A DNA stretch of 64,000 bases from Mactra quadrangularis (GCA_025267735.1 CM046298.1:33702764-33766763), one strand, 5' to 3'. Counted from the first letter of the stretch, positions 34,320-46,590 are shown. Notes: a model not told the origin generated them from the letters alone. A program made the numbers and translations.

Positions 34320-37260
34320 CTGTAACAGGCAAATTTTTCCCCCCTGGCCAATCTTTCCCCGGGGAAAAAAGGCCTGGGCAAATCTTTCCCCGGGGAAAAA
34401 AAGGCCTAGGCAATTTTTTCCCCCCCTGGGCAAATTTTTCCCCCTTGATGAAACTGTTATTATGATGCTTTTTATTGTATATCTCGGCCAATCTTTCCCC
34501 CCTGGCTAATTTTTCCCCCGCTGATGAAACTGTTGAAAAAGCATATAAAGACAACAGTTCCAACAATGGGGGAAAATTAGCCAGGGGGGAAAGATTGGCC
34601 GAGATGTATATTGAAAAAGCATATTAAGACAACAGTTCCAACAACGGGGAAAAATTAGCCAGGGGGGGGAAAGATTGGCCAAGATGTATATTTAAAAAGC
34701 ATATAAAGACAACAGTTCCAACAACGGGGGAAAAATTAGCCAGGGGGGAAAGATTGGCCGAGATGTATATTGAAAAAGCATATAAAGACAACAGTTTCAT
34801 CAGCGGGGGAAAAATTAGTCAAGGGGGGAAAAGATTGGCCGAGATGTATATTGAAAAAGCATATAATGACAACAGTTTCATCAGCGGGGGAAAATTTAGC
34901 CGAGATGTATATTGAAAAAGCATATAAAGACAACAGTTCCAACAACGGAGATAAATTAGCCAGGGTGGGAAAGATTGGCCAAGATGCATTTTGAAAAAGC
35001 ATATAAAGACTACAGTTCCAACAATGGGGGAAAAATTTGCCAGGGGGGAAAGATTGGCCGAGATGTATATTGAAAAAGCATATAAAGACAACAGTTCCAA
35101 CAATGGGGGAAAAATTAGCCAGGGGGGAAAGATTGGCCGAGATGTATATTGAAAAAGCATATAAAGACAACAGTTCCAACAATGGGGGAAAAATTAGCCA
35201 GGGGGGAAAGATTGGCCGAGATGTATATTGAAAAAGCATATAAAGACAACAGTTCCAACAACGGAGATAAATTAGCCAGGGGGGGGGAAAGATTGGCCGA
35301 GATGCATTTTGAAAAAGCATATAAAGACTACAGTTCCAACAATGGGGGAAAAATTAGCCAGGGGGGAAAGATTGGCCGAGATGTATATTGAAAAAGCATA
35401 TAAAGACAACAGTTCCAACAATGGGGGAAAAATTAGCCAGGGGGGAAAGATTGGCCGAGATGTATATTGAAAAAGCATATTAAGACAACAGTTCCAACAA
35501 CGGGGGAAAAATTAGCCAGGGGGGGGGGAAAGATTGGCGAGATGTATATTTAAAAAGCATATAAAGACAACAGTTCCAACAACGGGGGAAAAATTAGCCA
35601 GGGGGGAAAGATTGGCCGAGATGTATAGGTCGTTTGCGTTAATGCTGGACCCCTATTTGCCGCAAATATCTTTTAAACTGTAACAGCGATTTTGCTAAAA
35701 ATCTTAATACAATCTTATTTCAATTTTTCCTTCTAGGATTTAAATTTTCAGAATTTTTAATAGATGAATAAAAAAGTTTTCCATAAGGTACAATGCAGAA
35801 TATTTGGAATTTTTTATCAAAATTCCGGCGGGAGGTGAGATAAGCTGTTCTGATTATAACATTGTCATACTTCTAGTGTATTTATACAAAGTCCCGTGCG
35901 TTTACTGTAAATTTGTCGCTTAAATAAACACTCGACGGTCTACTGAATTGTAAAGCAGAGGCCCGTCTTTAAAATCGTACGTGTTGAATTTGTATAGATT
36001 TTGACGATACAGACGACATTGATGATGACATTTGAGTTTGTATATACTGTTATACTTTGTTATAAAATAAAATTTCTAACCGGGCCTCATATTTAGCTAT
36101 TATTTTGTATATACTGTTATGTGGCTGTTCTGATTATGGCACATACCCATTTAACAAAAGTCGCTTTTTGGCTTCAAAATTTACATTGCATGTCTATGGG
36201 AAGTATGTTATGTAATTAAAGAAAAATTCTGAATTTTTGGATTTGAGAAGGAAAATGCTAGTTATGATACCATACAAAATTTGAGTTAATTCCATTCGAT
36301 AGTTATTGAGATATTTGATGATTTTAGGGGTCCAGCTTTAACGCAAACGACCTATATATTTAAAAAGCATATAAAGACAACAGTTCCAACAACGGAGATA
36401 AATTAGCCAGGGGGGAAAGATTGGCCGAGATGTATATTGAAAAAGCATATAAAGACAACAGTTCCAACAACGGGGGAAAAAATAGCCAGGGGGGAAAGAT
36501 TGGCCGAGATGTATATTGAAAAAGCATATAAAGACAACAGTTCCAACAACGGGGGGAAAATTAGCCAGGGGGGGGAAAGATTGGCCAAGATGTATATTGA
36601 AAAAGCATATAAAGACAACAGTTCCAACAACGGGGGGAAAATTAGCCAGGGGGGGGGAAAGATTGGCCAAGATGTATATTTAAAAAGCATATAAAGACAA
36701 CAGTTCCAACAACCGGGGAAAAATTAGCCAGGGGGGGAAAGATTGGCGAGATGTATATTGAAAAAGCATATAAAGACAACAGTTCCAACAACGGGGAAAA
36801 AATTAGCCAGGGGGGAAAGATTGGCCGAGATGTATTTTGAAAAAGCATATAAAGACAACAGTTCCAACAACGGGGGAAAAATTAGCCAAGGGGGAAAGAT
36901 TGGCCGAGATGTATATTTAAAAAGCATATAAAGACAACAGTTCCAACAACGGGGGAAAAATTAGCCAGGGGGGAAAAATTGGCCGAGATGTATATTGAAA
37001 TAGCATATAAAGACAACAGTTCCAACAACGGGGGAAAAATTAGCCAGGGGGGGAAAGATTGGCCGAGAGAAATAATTTTGTATCATATTATATATAAATT
37101 TTAAACAAAAGTTAGGGGGGAAAAATTTGCCCAGGGGGGGAAAAAAAGGCCTGGGCCAATCTTTCCCCGGGGGAAAAAAAGGCCTGGGCCAATCTTTCCC
37201 CGGGGAAAGATTTGCCTGGGCCTTTCTTTCCCCGGGGAAAGATTGGCCGGGGGAAAAAAT
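34320..37260. repeat. ~79-bp satellite array flanked by inverted GC-rich segments
   Basis: The unit contains AAAAATTAGCCAGGGGGGAA, AGATTGGCCGAGATGTATAT, TGAAAAAGCATATAAAGAC and AACAGTTCCAACAACGGGG. About 14 copies run from 34530 to 35626 and about 9 from 36355 to 37070, with a DNA element between. Both edges carry inverted, palindrome-rich blocks (TTTCCCCGGGGAAA, AAAGGCCTGGGCCAATC) at 34325-34450 and 37105-37255. Open frames up to 194 codons exist on both strands only because units are near a multiple of three and lack stops; they are not genes. Confidence 0.92.
35626..36354. mobile_element. 729-bp TIR element inserted in the satellite
   Basis: The ends are TAGGTCGTTTGCGTTAATGC (continuing TGGACCCCT) and the inverse AGGGGTCCAGCTTTAACGCA (continuing AACGACCTA), about 28 bp with few differences. 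TA flanks both sides (35624-35625 and 36355-36356). Removing the element restores a normal satellite unit. No transposase is seen; probably a Tc1/mariner-like MITE. Confidence 0.85.
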
Positions 37261-37267
37261 AGACTGC

Positions 37268-37536
37268 TACACCGCTTCGAAGAAGAGGGGGGTATACTGT
37301 TTTACCCTTGTCCGTCCGTCCGTGCGTGCGTCCGTCCGTTACAAAATTTCCGTCGCAGTTTTCTCAGCAACTATATCATGCAGCAGCCTAATACTTTGCA
37401 TATTGCTTCATCCCATAGTCCCATGTGGTGTAAAGCGATTTCATCCTCCTTGCTCATCTACTTCCTGTTTGTCGCATATTTTTAGATTTTGGCGGGGGTA
37501 TCACTAGTGAGCATTAGCTCACAGATTTACTTGTTT
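37268..37536 (+). repeat. dispersed repeat family copy (CCGCTTCGAAGAAG)
   Basis: Same family as 19414-19672 and 47117-47382. Its first bases (TACCCCCGCT) appear at 34312-34321, on the other side of the satellite array. The array therefore seems to have arisen or inserted about ten bases inside this copy. Confidence 0.8.
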
Positions 37537-40500
37537 TCTATTAAATTCAGACCATTGTTTCATATTATGAGGATGTTATTCCATTGAAAAATATATATAA
37601 TGAATGGGGGGGTTTGCCTTACAAATGTTTGTGTTTTCATTTTCGGTTTGTGTGTTTTTGTGAATAGGTACCTAGGTTTGTCAAGTTTGAGTTGACGCTT
37701 AACAGAATTCCAATTTGGCATGGCCTAATGTATTAAATTAACCCTTTATTTCATCACTTCTCCAACTTGGCCATCATGTGAATATTTTTTGGATACCTGC
37801 ACTCCAGGACAGTTTGTCTCAAAACCTGGTTACTTTATTTGATTGTTGTATAAATAATTAGATCATTCTGTGCTCCACTTATAATTGATGATACTACGGT
37901 ACCATATGATAATCTCTACTGTAATAATAACATTTATTACAAGAAAAACATTGTTATTATTGATATACAGTGCCATCCAAAAATACATTTATACTTGTAA
38001 AAAAAGCTTTTTGTTTATTAAAACAATGAAATTTTATTTCGTATGAAGTTACAGTTATGATAGTTATAATAGATTGTAACTGAAATCATGATACTTCATA
38101 TATTAGTAATAGTTGTAAATGCGCATGTATCAAAAGATATGTTTTTAATTTCATTGGTAAAATTTGATAAAAAAAACAAATCATACATTTACAAAAGTGT
38201 ATAGGTAATTATGGATGGCTTTGTATTTATATGTGTGTTTGATACAAACCAAATTAAACCCTGACATCAGAGCTATTTTGGGCACACTAGTATAATAGTA
38301 GAGCAGCAAAGTGGCATATTTTGAATTTCACAGGACCACAAAAAGTCACAAAATGAGTCATATACCAAACTGTTCGGGACAGTCTGAAGTTTATCAGACT
38401 GCCGGCATAAAATAAAAAAATTTGGTGCGGGCCCGGAAATCCAAGATGGCGTCCAAAATGGCCGCCATTTCAGCCGGTAGTAGGCTTATTAGAAAAACCT
38501 TGTGTAGCATTTTTATCATTTTAAAAGATGCCAAAGAAACATTGAAAACCTTTTGTACATGAAAAGTACCAAAAAATTAATGTAAGTTGGATTTCGCTCA
38601 AGGTCATTTTCAATGTCAAATTCAAGGTCAAAAGTCAAATTTCCCGAAAATTTCACCAATTGACCTCATTACTTCTTTTATATTTTCAAAACAGCATGCT
38701 ATAGAATGTGATTTACTATATAAATAGATTGTACAATGTATGCCCTTTACAAATTTATTCATTGTAGGCAAAAATATTTGGTTGCCATGGAGATTTACAG
38801 GCAACTTTAAAATATCCAATATTGCCGCTATTTTACTCTGTATCAGGCTTACTCTTATGTCATAATTAACATTTTATGTTTATTATTGAAATAACTGCGA
38901 AAGAAACCTGGTACAGCTTTAGTAAATAAGTGTTTTTAATTTTTGATGGTTGGGTTTTATCCAAGGTCATTATCAAGGTCGAATTGAAGGTCAAGGTCAA
39001 AAAGCCCAAAAATATCAAGTTTTCCTCAAAATTTTCAATATTTATTTAGAACTGCATGATATCATATGGAATATGATTTACAACATTTTCTACAATGTAT
39101 ACCCTTTACAAATTTTTCATTTTATATCAAAATACTTGGTTGCCATGGAGATACAGGAACAATTCTAAAACATCAAATATGGCCGCTATATCACTCTGTA
39201 TCAGCTTATTTTAAAGTCACGGCATTGTATGTATATTATTGAAATGACTGCAAAAGAAACCTAGTACAGCTTTAGAAAATGAGAGTTGTTATTTTTTATT
39301 GGTTGGGTTTCATTCAAGGTCATTTATCAAGGTCGTATTCAAGGTCAAGGTCAAGAGGACAAAAAATACCAAATTTTCCGCAGAATTTTTATATTCATTC
39401 AAAACTGCATGATATCATATGAAATATGATTTACAACATATTTTTTTCCACAATGTATATCCTTTACGATTTATTCATTTGGTATAAAAATACCTGGTTG
39501 CCATGGAGATACAGACACAATTCTAAAATATCAAATATGGCCGCTATTTTACTCTGTATCAGCTTATTTTAAAGTCATAGCATTGTAGGTATATTATTGA
39601 AATAACTGAGTAAGAAACCTTATACAGCTTAAGTAAATGCAAAGTACATAATCAACTTAGTTAGTTTGGATTCATTCAAGTTCATCAAAAAGATCAAACT
39701 CAAGGTCAAATGTGAAAAATGACCCATTTCCCCAATTGCTTTTATAACTTTTTATCAGTTCAAAACTGATTTACATAGAATGTGATTCAAATTAAAAATT
39801 GTTTCTACAGTACATACACTTTCCATTTTTCAATAATTTATCCAGATAATAATAATATCAGTACATTTGTATTTTATTCAAAGTTATAAGTAAGTTGTGA
39901 TATCTAAATGATGGAGAAATCACCGTATTATTTGGTATCATATTATGTATGTAGGTTTTTATTATGTACGTACATGTAGTTGCAAATATAAGTACATTTA
40001 TACATATTAACATACTCAATTAGGGTGTTTATAGTTATTGCAAATGGTCAACATTTTAGTTTCTTATATCTGCTAGTTACTCAGGTTAAAATCAACATAT
40101 TCAAAGCATAATATTAAGTTTGGTTTATAAATATGTTGACAATGGCATTGTACATTTTTAATCATTTGCAATAGAAAAAAGTGAACATGTTTTTACAACA
40201 ATTCATTTCAATTTTTAACACTTGCCATGCAGTCACATGCTGCTGTACATAGTTGTTGAAAGATAAACAAAAACAATTTACTTAACAACTGCAATTACAT
40301 TCAAGATCACTAATTAACTCCGGAGGAACTGCAGGTTTGATCATAAATATTGGAATAGCTAAAGATAAGTCATTATCTATAGTGTAACCCAGTGTTGTTA
40401 AAGTTGGTAAGGTGTGTCTGGCAATCAATGCATTTTCAAAATGAGCAATTGAAATAGACATCTTTTTAAGAGAACAAGAAAACTATCATTTGTTGAATCA

Positions 40501-40800
40501 GTCAACGAGGTTTTACATTTTTATTTTTAATCAACTCTTCGGCCCGTTAGACATTGAGATTAGTTTTTATAACGTTTACCAACAAACTGAGTACATGAAG
40601 AAATCTGACTGCAGGTAAATTCAGTTATATCTCCTAGCTGTAGATGTAGCTGCTCAGTAGATAATGTACGTGCAATGCTTGAAACGTGTATATTATTCGG
40701 TCAAATTAGTTTGGACAGACTTTCTACCTGTGTGGAAGGGTATATATGATATCCTAATATCATAATAATGATGTAATATCATCATCATCATATCCTGAGT

Positions 40801-41952
40801 TTATTTGTCATTTGCTGCGGGTGTCCCAGATACTGAGGTAGGCAGCAGGCGGCTTGAACGTCTAACACCAGCTCTCCATCCGTCCCTATTGTGTGGACTG
40901 GTATTGCCCATACCACATACACTTAAATCGGTCTTGATGCAATCAGACCAAGATTTTCTAGGTCTTTTACGCCCACGGGCCCTTGGAATATCCATGTTCA
41001 TAATGGTGTTTGTACAATTGTTACGAGAAGCATGACCAAACCGTCTCAGGCGTTTGGTACGAAGAGCTATGGCTATCTCTTGAATTCCTAATTTGGTGTA
41101 CAGAGAATCTGTGGTGACATTATCATTAGGCTTAACACCGCAGATCCAACGGACCATGGCTCTATCATTACGTTGTAATCGATGTAGGTCTGAAGTGGAC
41201 GGCCCCCAGGATTCACTGCCAAGAAAGAATGTAGACCGGACACAGGCATTGAAGACTTTTCCTCGAGTACAAAGAGATATATGTCTTGAAGTCATGATTG
41301 GTAGAAGCTTTCTGAATTTTCCCCTGGCTATACGACATCTGGTGATAATGGCGAGCTTACAGCCTCCACCAGCGCAAAGCATATCACCCAGGTAACAGAA
41401 ACTTGGTTCAACATCAAGGACTGTTCCATCGACATCCACTTGTGTACAAGGTCTACCATCTATAGGACGAGACAGCCCACAACATCTTGGGCACACATAA
41501 AGTGGGTTGGCATGAAGTGGACCTTTGATGGCACTACACTTCTTGTGTACCCATAGCCCGCACTGAGAACACTGGATAGCATTACTCCCAACTCCACCTC
41601 GACACACCGCACATGGGAAGTCTCCACTATCTTGTAGAAGATCAAGACCTGGCCTCGAGATCATGAATTTGGTTTTCTTCATGTTTATCCTCAGTCCTCT
41701 TTCCTCCAAACCACTCTTCCATGCCTTGAGCTTGTTGATGCACTCTGTAAGTGAATCCGCAACCAGTGCCAGGTCATCAGCGTAGAGTAATTCCCATGGC
41801 ACACCAGTACGAAAAGCACGAGATAAAGCTTCTAGTACGAGGATAAAAAGAAGAGGACTGAGGACAGATCCCTGGTGAACACAAACTCTCACCTCAAACT
41901 CTTCACTGTACCTTCCATTATCCCTGACACGACTCCTGGCATCAGAGTACAT
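40801..41952 (-). pseudogene. LINE reverse transcriptase C-terminal part with inserted PHD finger
   Basis: The frame contains QGSVLSPLLF, the catalytic LLYADDLALVADS (Y-A-D-D at residues 57-60), then a C4HC3 zinc finger at residues 114-157 (C-x2-C-x10-C-x2-C-x4-H-x2-C-x14-C-x2-C, with GLWVHKKC). This matches a PHD finger, the chromatin-reader fold. RT-associated sequence resumes: VEPSFCYLGDMLCAGGGC, SESWGPSTSDLHRLQRND and RLRRFGHASR. The YLGD box lies after the finger, so the PHD is inside the RT domain. The start codon is simply the first Met; the true protein continued upstream into the part displaced by the MITE. Confidence 0.88.
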
Positions 41953-42066
41953 ACCCTGGACGACACATACAGCCCACTCTTCTACACCAAGGTCTCTCAG
42001 TGCCCAACGCAGAACTTTCCGGGGTACTCGGTCGAATGCCTTTTCTAGATCAACAAAGGCAAAATA

Positions 42067-43094
42067 CGAGGGGTGTCCCAGTAAATCGTGGACTCTGTTT
42101 ATGGCGGAAAAATTACGCGCAACTTTAGCACCAACTTTTAACTGCCATTAAATGCATGTGTTGTGAGTAAGTATGCTAAAGTTTTAGACGGTTAATTAAA
42201 AAATAAAAGTTTTGCTTCAATTTATAAGACACTAGGTATGACAACGCGGCGCAAGCCAACGTCATATTAAGACGTCAGGTCTATGAAATAATTTTTATTC
42301 ACTCTCCAAGTTCGCCTTGTTGTGAACAGTGACAAATATTGGCAATGTATTTACTTCATATTTACTTTAACAAATTTGTTTTTGTCTAACTTTTGTTACA
42401 AATTTGTGACACCAGTCTCAAAATATTAGTATGGTCAATGATATAATGGTCTACGGGTTAAGTATCCAACTTAATTTTGAATAACACTTTCAGCAGTTTT
42501 TGGTACGATAAATTCAGTGGATATATTACACAATGAATAACTACTCTACCATATGTAGTATGCACAATGTATACTTAATGGTTCATTTTGTCTGTCTATG
42601 TGTTCAAATTCAAATTTATACCCATCAATTTTGTGCCAGGCTGATTATGAAACTGAGTTGCAATTACATAGGCTCAATCTTGTCCTGACGTCACCTTGTC
42701 TCATTGATGTCACAATTTTCGTGTTTCGGTGCAAACGCGTATGACACTCTTGTATACGTATTTAATGATTTGAGATTTGGTGTGACAATACATAGATAAT
42801 TTCTGCGAATGTCTATGTAAAAATAAAATGCAATTAAAAAGTTTAAGTTTAAATTTTGCTGCACACTTAAACTCAGTATGAACGAATTTACAAGTGTGAA
42901 AGTGGTTGCGCCGCATGCACATACCTTGTATTAGCTGAACATTAAAATGACGCCTTTAATGCAAATACCTTTAGGTCAAATGCTTAATTTGTATAAAAAT
43001 AAGGCTAACAAACAGTCTTGTAAATTATGATCATCATGAGACGTAAGGAAAAAAAGTTATGGACAAAGTACACGATTTAGTGGGACACCCCTCG
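42067..43094. mobile_element. 1,028-bp mariner-like MITE inside the LINE
   Basis: The ends are CGAGGGGTGTCCCAGTAAAT and the inverse ATTTAGTGGGACACCCCTCG, with one mismatch. TA flanks both sides (42065-42066 and 43095-43096). CGAGGGGTGT ends are typical of mariner-type elements. No transposase is recognisable. The short frame at 42710-42922 is not supported. Confidence 0.87.
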
Positions 43095-44061
43095 TACAAT
43101 GGCTTATTTGCAGCCATGTGTTTTCTTGAAGCTGACGAAGTATGAATATGGCGTCAGAAGTGCCACGACCAGGTACAAACCCAAACTGCATGGTGTCAAT
43201 GTCAACCATACCACGTATATGAGAGTCTAGCACTCGTTCCAACAGCTTCATGGTCTGGTCAGTGAGCTTCAGGCCACGGTGGTAACCACGATCCAAGGCA
43301 TCACCATTACCTTTGTAGAGATTCATTATGTAGCTCTCCTCCCAGTCCTTGGGGACTGTTCCTTCGCGAAAAACAATCTCAGCTAAGTCTCTCAACAATA
43401 CCACACCTTCTTCACCTGCAACTTGCAACATTTCACAGGTGATACCAGATGGCCCAGCAGCTTTACCACACTTCATACTTTTGAGAGCATTGCGGATTGA
43501 ATCTAAGGTGACAGGAGGGGGATGGCCTGCTATAGGAGGAGCTTCTGGTGGTTGATCACAGGGCCACTCAAATTCCACGTTCAATAGTCTGGAATAATGT
43601 TCTACCCACGCCTTCATTTTGTCCTCATCACACAATGACAACTCGCCGTCATCGTTTCTTACGCACTTCTCACCCACAACATATTGGTTAGTCTTGTCCA
43701 TTTGTTTGGCTAACTTGAAGATACTACTGTCATTCTGGGAGATGTTTGCAAATGTTTCTTTTTCAGCAGCTGACTTTGCTGACCAGACACCATGCTTGGC
43801 TAACCGCTTAGCCTCATTGTAGGCAAGTTTGGCCTTCTTTGCCTCTTCGATCTTGTTAGCTTTATTCAACGATTTATATACTTTGAAGCTCGCTCTTTTC
43901 AGTGAGATCGCATCTTTGACATTGTCATTCCACCACCAGGTTTCACGTTTCCATTGATGGCCTTTGGAGAAACCAAAACTTTTCCCAGCTGCTTCAAGAA
44001 GTGGGGACTTAAGTCGAGCCCAAACATCCTCCACAGAAGTCATAGGATCAACACTACGCAT
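43057..44061 (-). pseudogene. LINE reverse transcriptase, N-terminal part
   Basis: The open frame encodes a basic linker (WWWNDNVKDAISLKRASFK) followed by the first RT blocks: SMKCGKAAGPSGITCEML, VPKDWEESYIMNLYKGNGD, and FGFVPGRGTSDAIFILRQLQ. These are the usual motifs of non-LTR RTs. A one-base loss just after RQLQ shifts the frame (expected E-K-H-M, seen E-N-T-W). The frame then runs into the inserted MITE, so its last residues are not LINE sequence. Confidence 0.88.
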
Positions 44062-45882
44062 TCCTCCATCGGATTACCTTCACATCCTGTACTGAAGAGC
44101 GGAAGTTCTTGCGGAATAAGATGTAATCAATTTGAGTCCTATGACTGCCTGAGGAATAGGTTATGAAGTTATTTATATGATATTATTAAAAAAATAAAAC
44201 ACCTAGTAATATCCTATGTCAATAGATATCTATTCCAGCAATGTTTGTAGATTTCAAAAAGAACATAGGTGAAAAAAGCATGCATGAGTTCGCCAATAAT
44301 ATAGATGATACTAAACTTTCGAGCAAAGGTGTTTGTTTCAAGTGTTCATTATAAAAATCATTAAGTAGTGATATTTATAGATAGATATGACCTTGAATTT
44401 GACCTTTATTATGACCTTAAATGAACTAACAAGGTTTATTAAGTACCTTGCATTTACTAAAAGTAAAGCTGTACCAAGTTTTTTTGCAGTTATTTCAATG
44501 ATATACAAACAATGCTAAAACAAATAATAAGAATATGCCTTATACAGAGTGAAATAGCAGCCATGTGTGATATTTTAGCATCGTATGTACATCTCCATGG
44601 CAATTAGAATTTCACATAAAATGAATAATTTGTAAAGGGCATAAAGTGTCGAAAGAATTTAAGTTGTAAATGCAATTCCATAGTATACAGTTTTAAATAA
44701 ATATTGAAAATTAGGAGTGAAATGTTCTATTTTCGGTATTCATGACCTTTTGACCTTGAATTCGACCTTGATAATGACCTAGAACTAAACCCAACCAACA
44801 ATGGTAAATAAATAACTCCCATTTGTTAAAGTTGTACAAGGTTTCTTACTCAGTTATTTCAATAATATACATTCAATGCTATGACTTTAAAATAAGCCGA
44901 TACAGAGTAAAATAGCAGCCACATTTGGTAATTTAGAATTGTTTCTGTATCTCCATGGCAACCAGGTATTTTGATATCAAATGAATAAATCTTAAAGGAT
45001 ATACATTGTAGAAAGAAATTATGTTGTAAATCATATTTCATATGATATCATGCAGTTTTGAATGAATATTAAAAATTCTGGGGAAAATTGTAATTTTTGG
45101 TCCTTTTGACCTTGACCTTCAATTCGACCTTGATAATGACCTTGGATGAAACCCTATCAATAATGAAAAAATAACAACTCTCATTTTCTAAAGCTGTACC
45201 AGGTTTCTTTTGCAGTTATTTCAATAATACATATACATGTTATGACTTTAGAATAAGCCTGATACAGAGTAAAATAGCGGCCATATTGGATATTTTAAAA
45301 TTGCCTGTAAATCTCCATGGCAACCAAATATTTTTGCATACAATGCATATATTTGTAAAGGGCATACATTGTACAAACTATTTATGTTGTAAATCACATT
45401 CCATAGCATTTCGTTTTGTAAATATAAAAGAAGAAATGAGGTCAATTGGTGAAAATTTCAGGAAATTTGACCTTTGACCTTGAATTCGACCTTGATAATG
45501 ACCTTGAGTGAAATCCAACTTACATTATTTTTTTGGTACTTTTCATGTACAAAAGCTTTTTAATGTTTCTTTGGCTTCTTCTAAAATGATAAAAATGCTA
45601 CACAAGGTTTTTCTAATAAGCCTACTACCGGCTGAAATGGCGGCCATTTTGGACGCCATCTTGGATTTCCGGGCCCGCACCCAAAATTTTTAATTTATGC
45701 CGGTAGTCTGATAAACTTCAGACTGTCCCGAACAGTTTGGTGTATGACTCATTTTGTGACTTTTTGTGGTCCTGTAACTTCTTAACGGAGCCACTTTTTG
45801 ACACTTTGCTGCTCTACTATAAAGGGATATTCACAGTCAGTAAACTGTCATATAAATTATTCTATATTACATATATTTTCAG

Positions 45883-46002
45883 AGTTTAATGATCAATGAT
45901 TCATCACCAGTTATAGATTTTTATCCACCAGAATTTCAGACTGATCTCAATGGTAAACAACAAGATTGGGAAGCTGTTGTACTTATACCTTTCATTGATG
46001 AG
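45883..46002 (+). CDS. XRN1: XRN1 exon H
   Basis: Bounded by ATATTTTCAG and GTGAGA, 40 codons, phase 0 at both ends. It encodes SLMINDSSPVIDFYPPEFQT, then DLNGKQQDWEAVVLIPFIDE. The Y-P-x-x-F-x-T-D-x-N-G-K-x-x-x-W-E-A-V-V-L-I-P-F-I-D block is one of the most conserved in the XRN family. It begins only ~60 bases after the right arm of the fold-back element yet is intact. Confidence 0.95.
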
Positions 46003-46288
46003 GTGAGATAGCTAGTTTGTGTTTGTTTGTAGGTCTGTCCAGCTGTCTGTCCGTCTGTCCAGCTGTTTGTTGATTGCTTTGTTGACTCCTTACATATGCT
46101 TAAGTTAGACTTGTTTTAACTTTTTGATTTCACAAAGCAATGTTTTCAGACAACTCCTTTAAGTGAAATTCATTAAAAAATTATAACACTTAGTTCAGTG
46201 AAGACCATTTTGAATGGGGGAGGGGCAAAACAGGTTAAAATATAGGTTAGACCATTTTTGGGTTTACCTATTACTAAATGTACTTAAG

Positions 46289-46590
46289 CCACTCGGCTAG
46301 CTCAGTTTGTAGCACACTAGACTACTGATGGATGGGTTGTGGGTTCAATTCCTGTGTGCGGCATACTTATAAAGTGTTTGGTCATTAAGTAATTTTTCCA
46401 GCCTATCTCTCACCTACCGCTGGTTCTAAATTATGTAGGGCAGTTGTCAGTCACTGATGGAAGTATGTTCCTAGTTACTGGTTATCTGCTAAATCAAGAG
46501 ATTTAGCCTTTCCAGGAATGGTGAGATGGTTGACTGAATGCCCTAATATTACGTATACAATGTGTTCCTACGACATCAAACCCAACAAAA
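46289..46590 (+). repeat. tRNA-derived SINE (family A)
   Basis: Head CGGCTAGCTCAGTTTGTAGC, box-B-like GGGTTCAATTCCTG, then body phrases GGGCAGTTGTCAGTCACTGA and TTTAGCCTTTCCAGGAATGG, ending AAACCCAACAAAAAATG. It sits in the intron between XRN1 exons H and I. Confidence 0.8.

Larger units (their letters stand above)
34095..37735. mobile_element. TIR MITE copy enlarged by satellite and repeat insertions
   Basis: The outer parts (about 34095-34310 and 37540-37735) match the MITE at 62806-63272 in inverted orientation. Shared phrases include GGTTTTAGAGTCCT, AAATTTTCTTAA, CCGATGTTC, ACCATTGTTTCATATTA, GTGTTTTTGTGAATAGGTAC and GGCATGGCCTAATG. The ends TGCCATATCAAAATTTTGTT and its partner near 37700-37730 form TIRs. 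The sequence between 34311 and 37536, absent from the other copy, is a later insertion: a dispersed-repeat copy interrupted by the satellite array. Confidence 0.7.
40780..44163 (-). mobile_element. 5'-truncated LINE with PHD finger in its RT ORF, split by a MITE
   Basis: On the minus strand the element starts within the end of an endonuclease domain (HRTQIDYILFRKNFRSS, about 44085-44150). It runs through a reverse transcriptase and ends near 40780 with a GATGAT-type tail. A 1,028-bp MITE (42067-43094) splits it. RTE-type organisation is likely but unproven. The fragment between the MITE and 41952 still reads FAFVDLEKAFDRVPRKVL, so little has been lost. Confidence 0.88.
38294..45821. mobile_element. 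7.5-kb fold-back element with ~1.45-kb arms of tandem repeats
   Basis: The left arm (about 38294-39740) and right arm (about 44380-45821) are inverted copies. Both begin TATAGTAGAGCAGCAAAGTG or similar, then CAGGACCACAAAAAGTCACA, GAACAGTTTGG in inverse, TCCAAGATGGCGTCCAAAAT and GGCCGCCATTTCAGCCGGTA. Each arm consists of about three to four diverged ~350-bp units. Each unit has a CAAGGTCA cluster, TTGCCATGGAGAT, ATGGCCGCTATTTTACTCTG and TATTATTGAAATAACTG. Arms built of subrepeats are the defining feature of foldback (FB/Galileo-like) elements. The centre holds a LINE. It lies wholly in the intron between XRN1 exons G and H. Confidence 0.8.

Noticed and set aside
34736..35320. 194-codon proline/phenylalanine-rich open frame (and many similar frames to 37000 on both strands)
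   Set aside because: It is the ~79-bp satellite translated; frames exist on both strands, repeat the same phrase and end where unit length varies.
37127..37507. 126-codon open frame
   Set aside because: It spans the satellite edge and a dispersed repeat whose other copies give the same partial frame (47168-47353).
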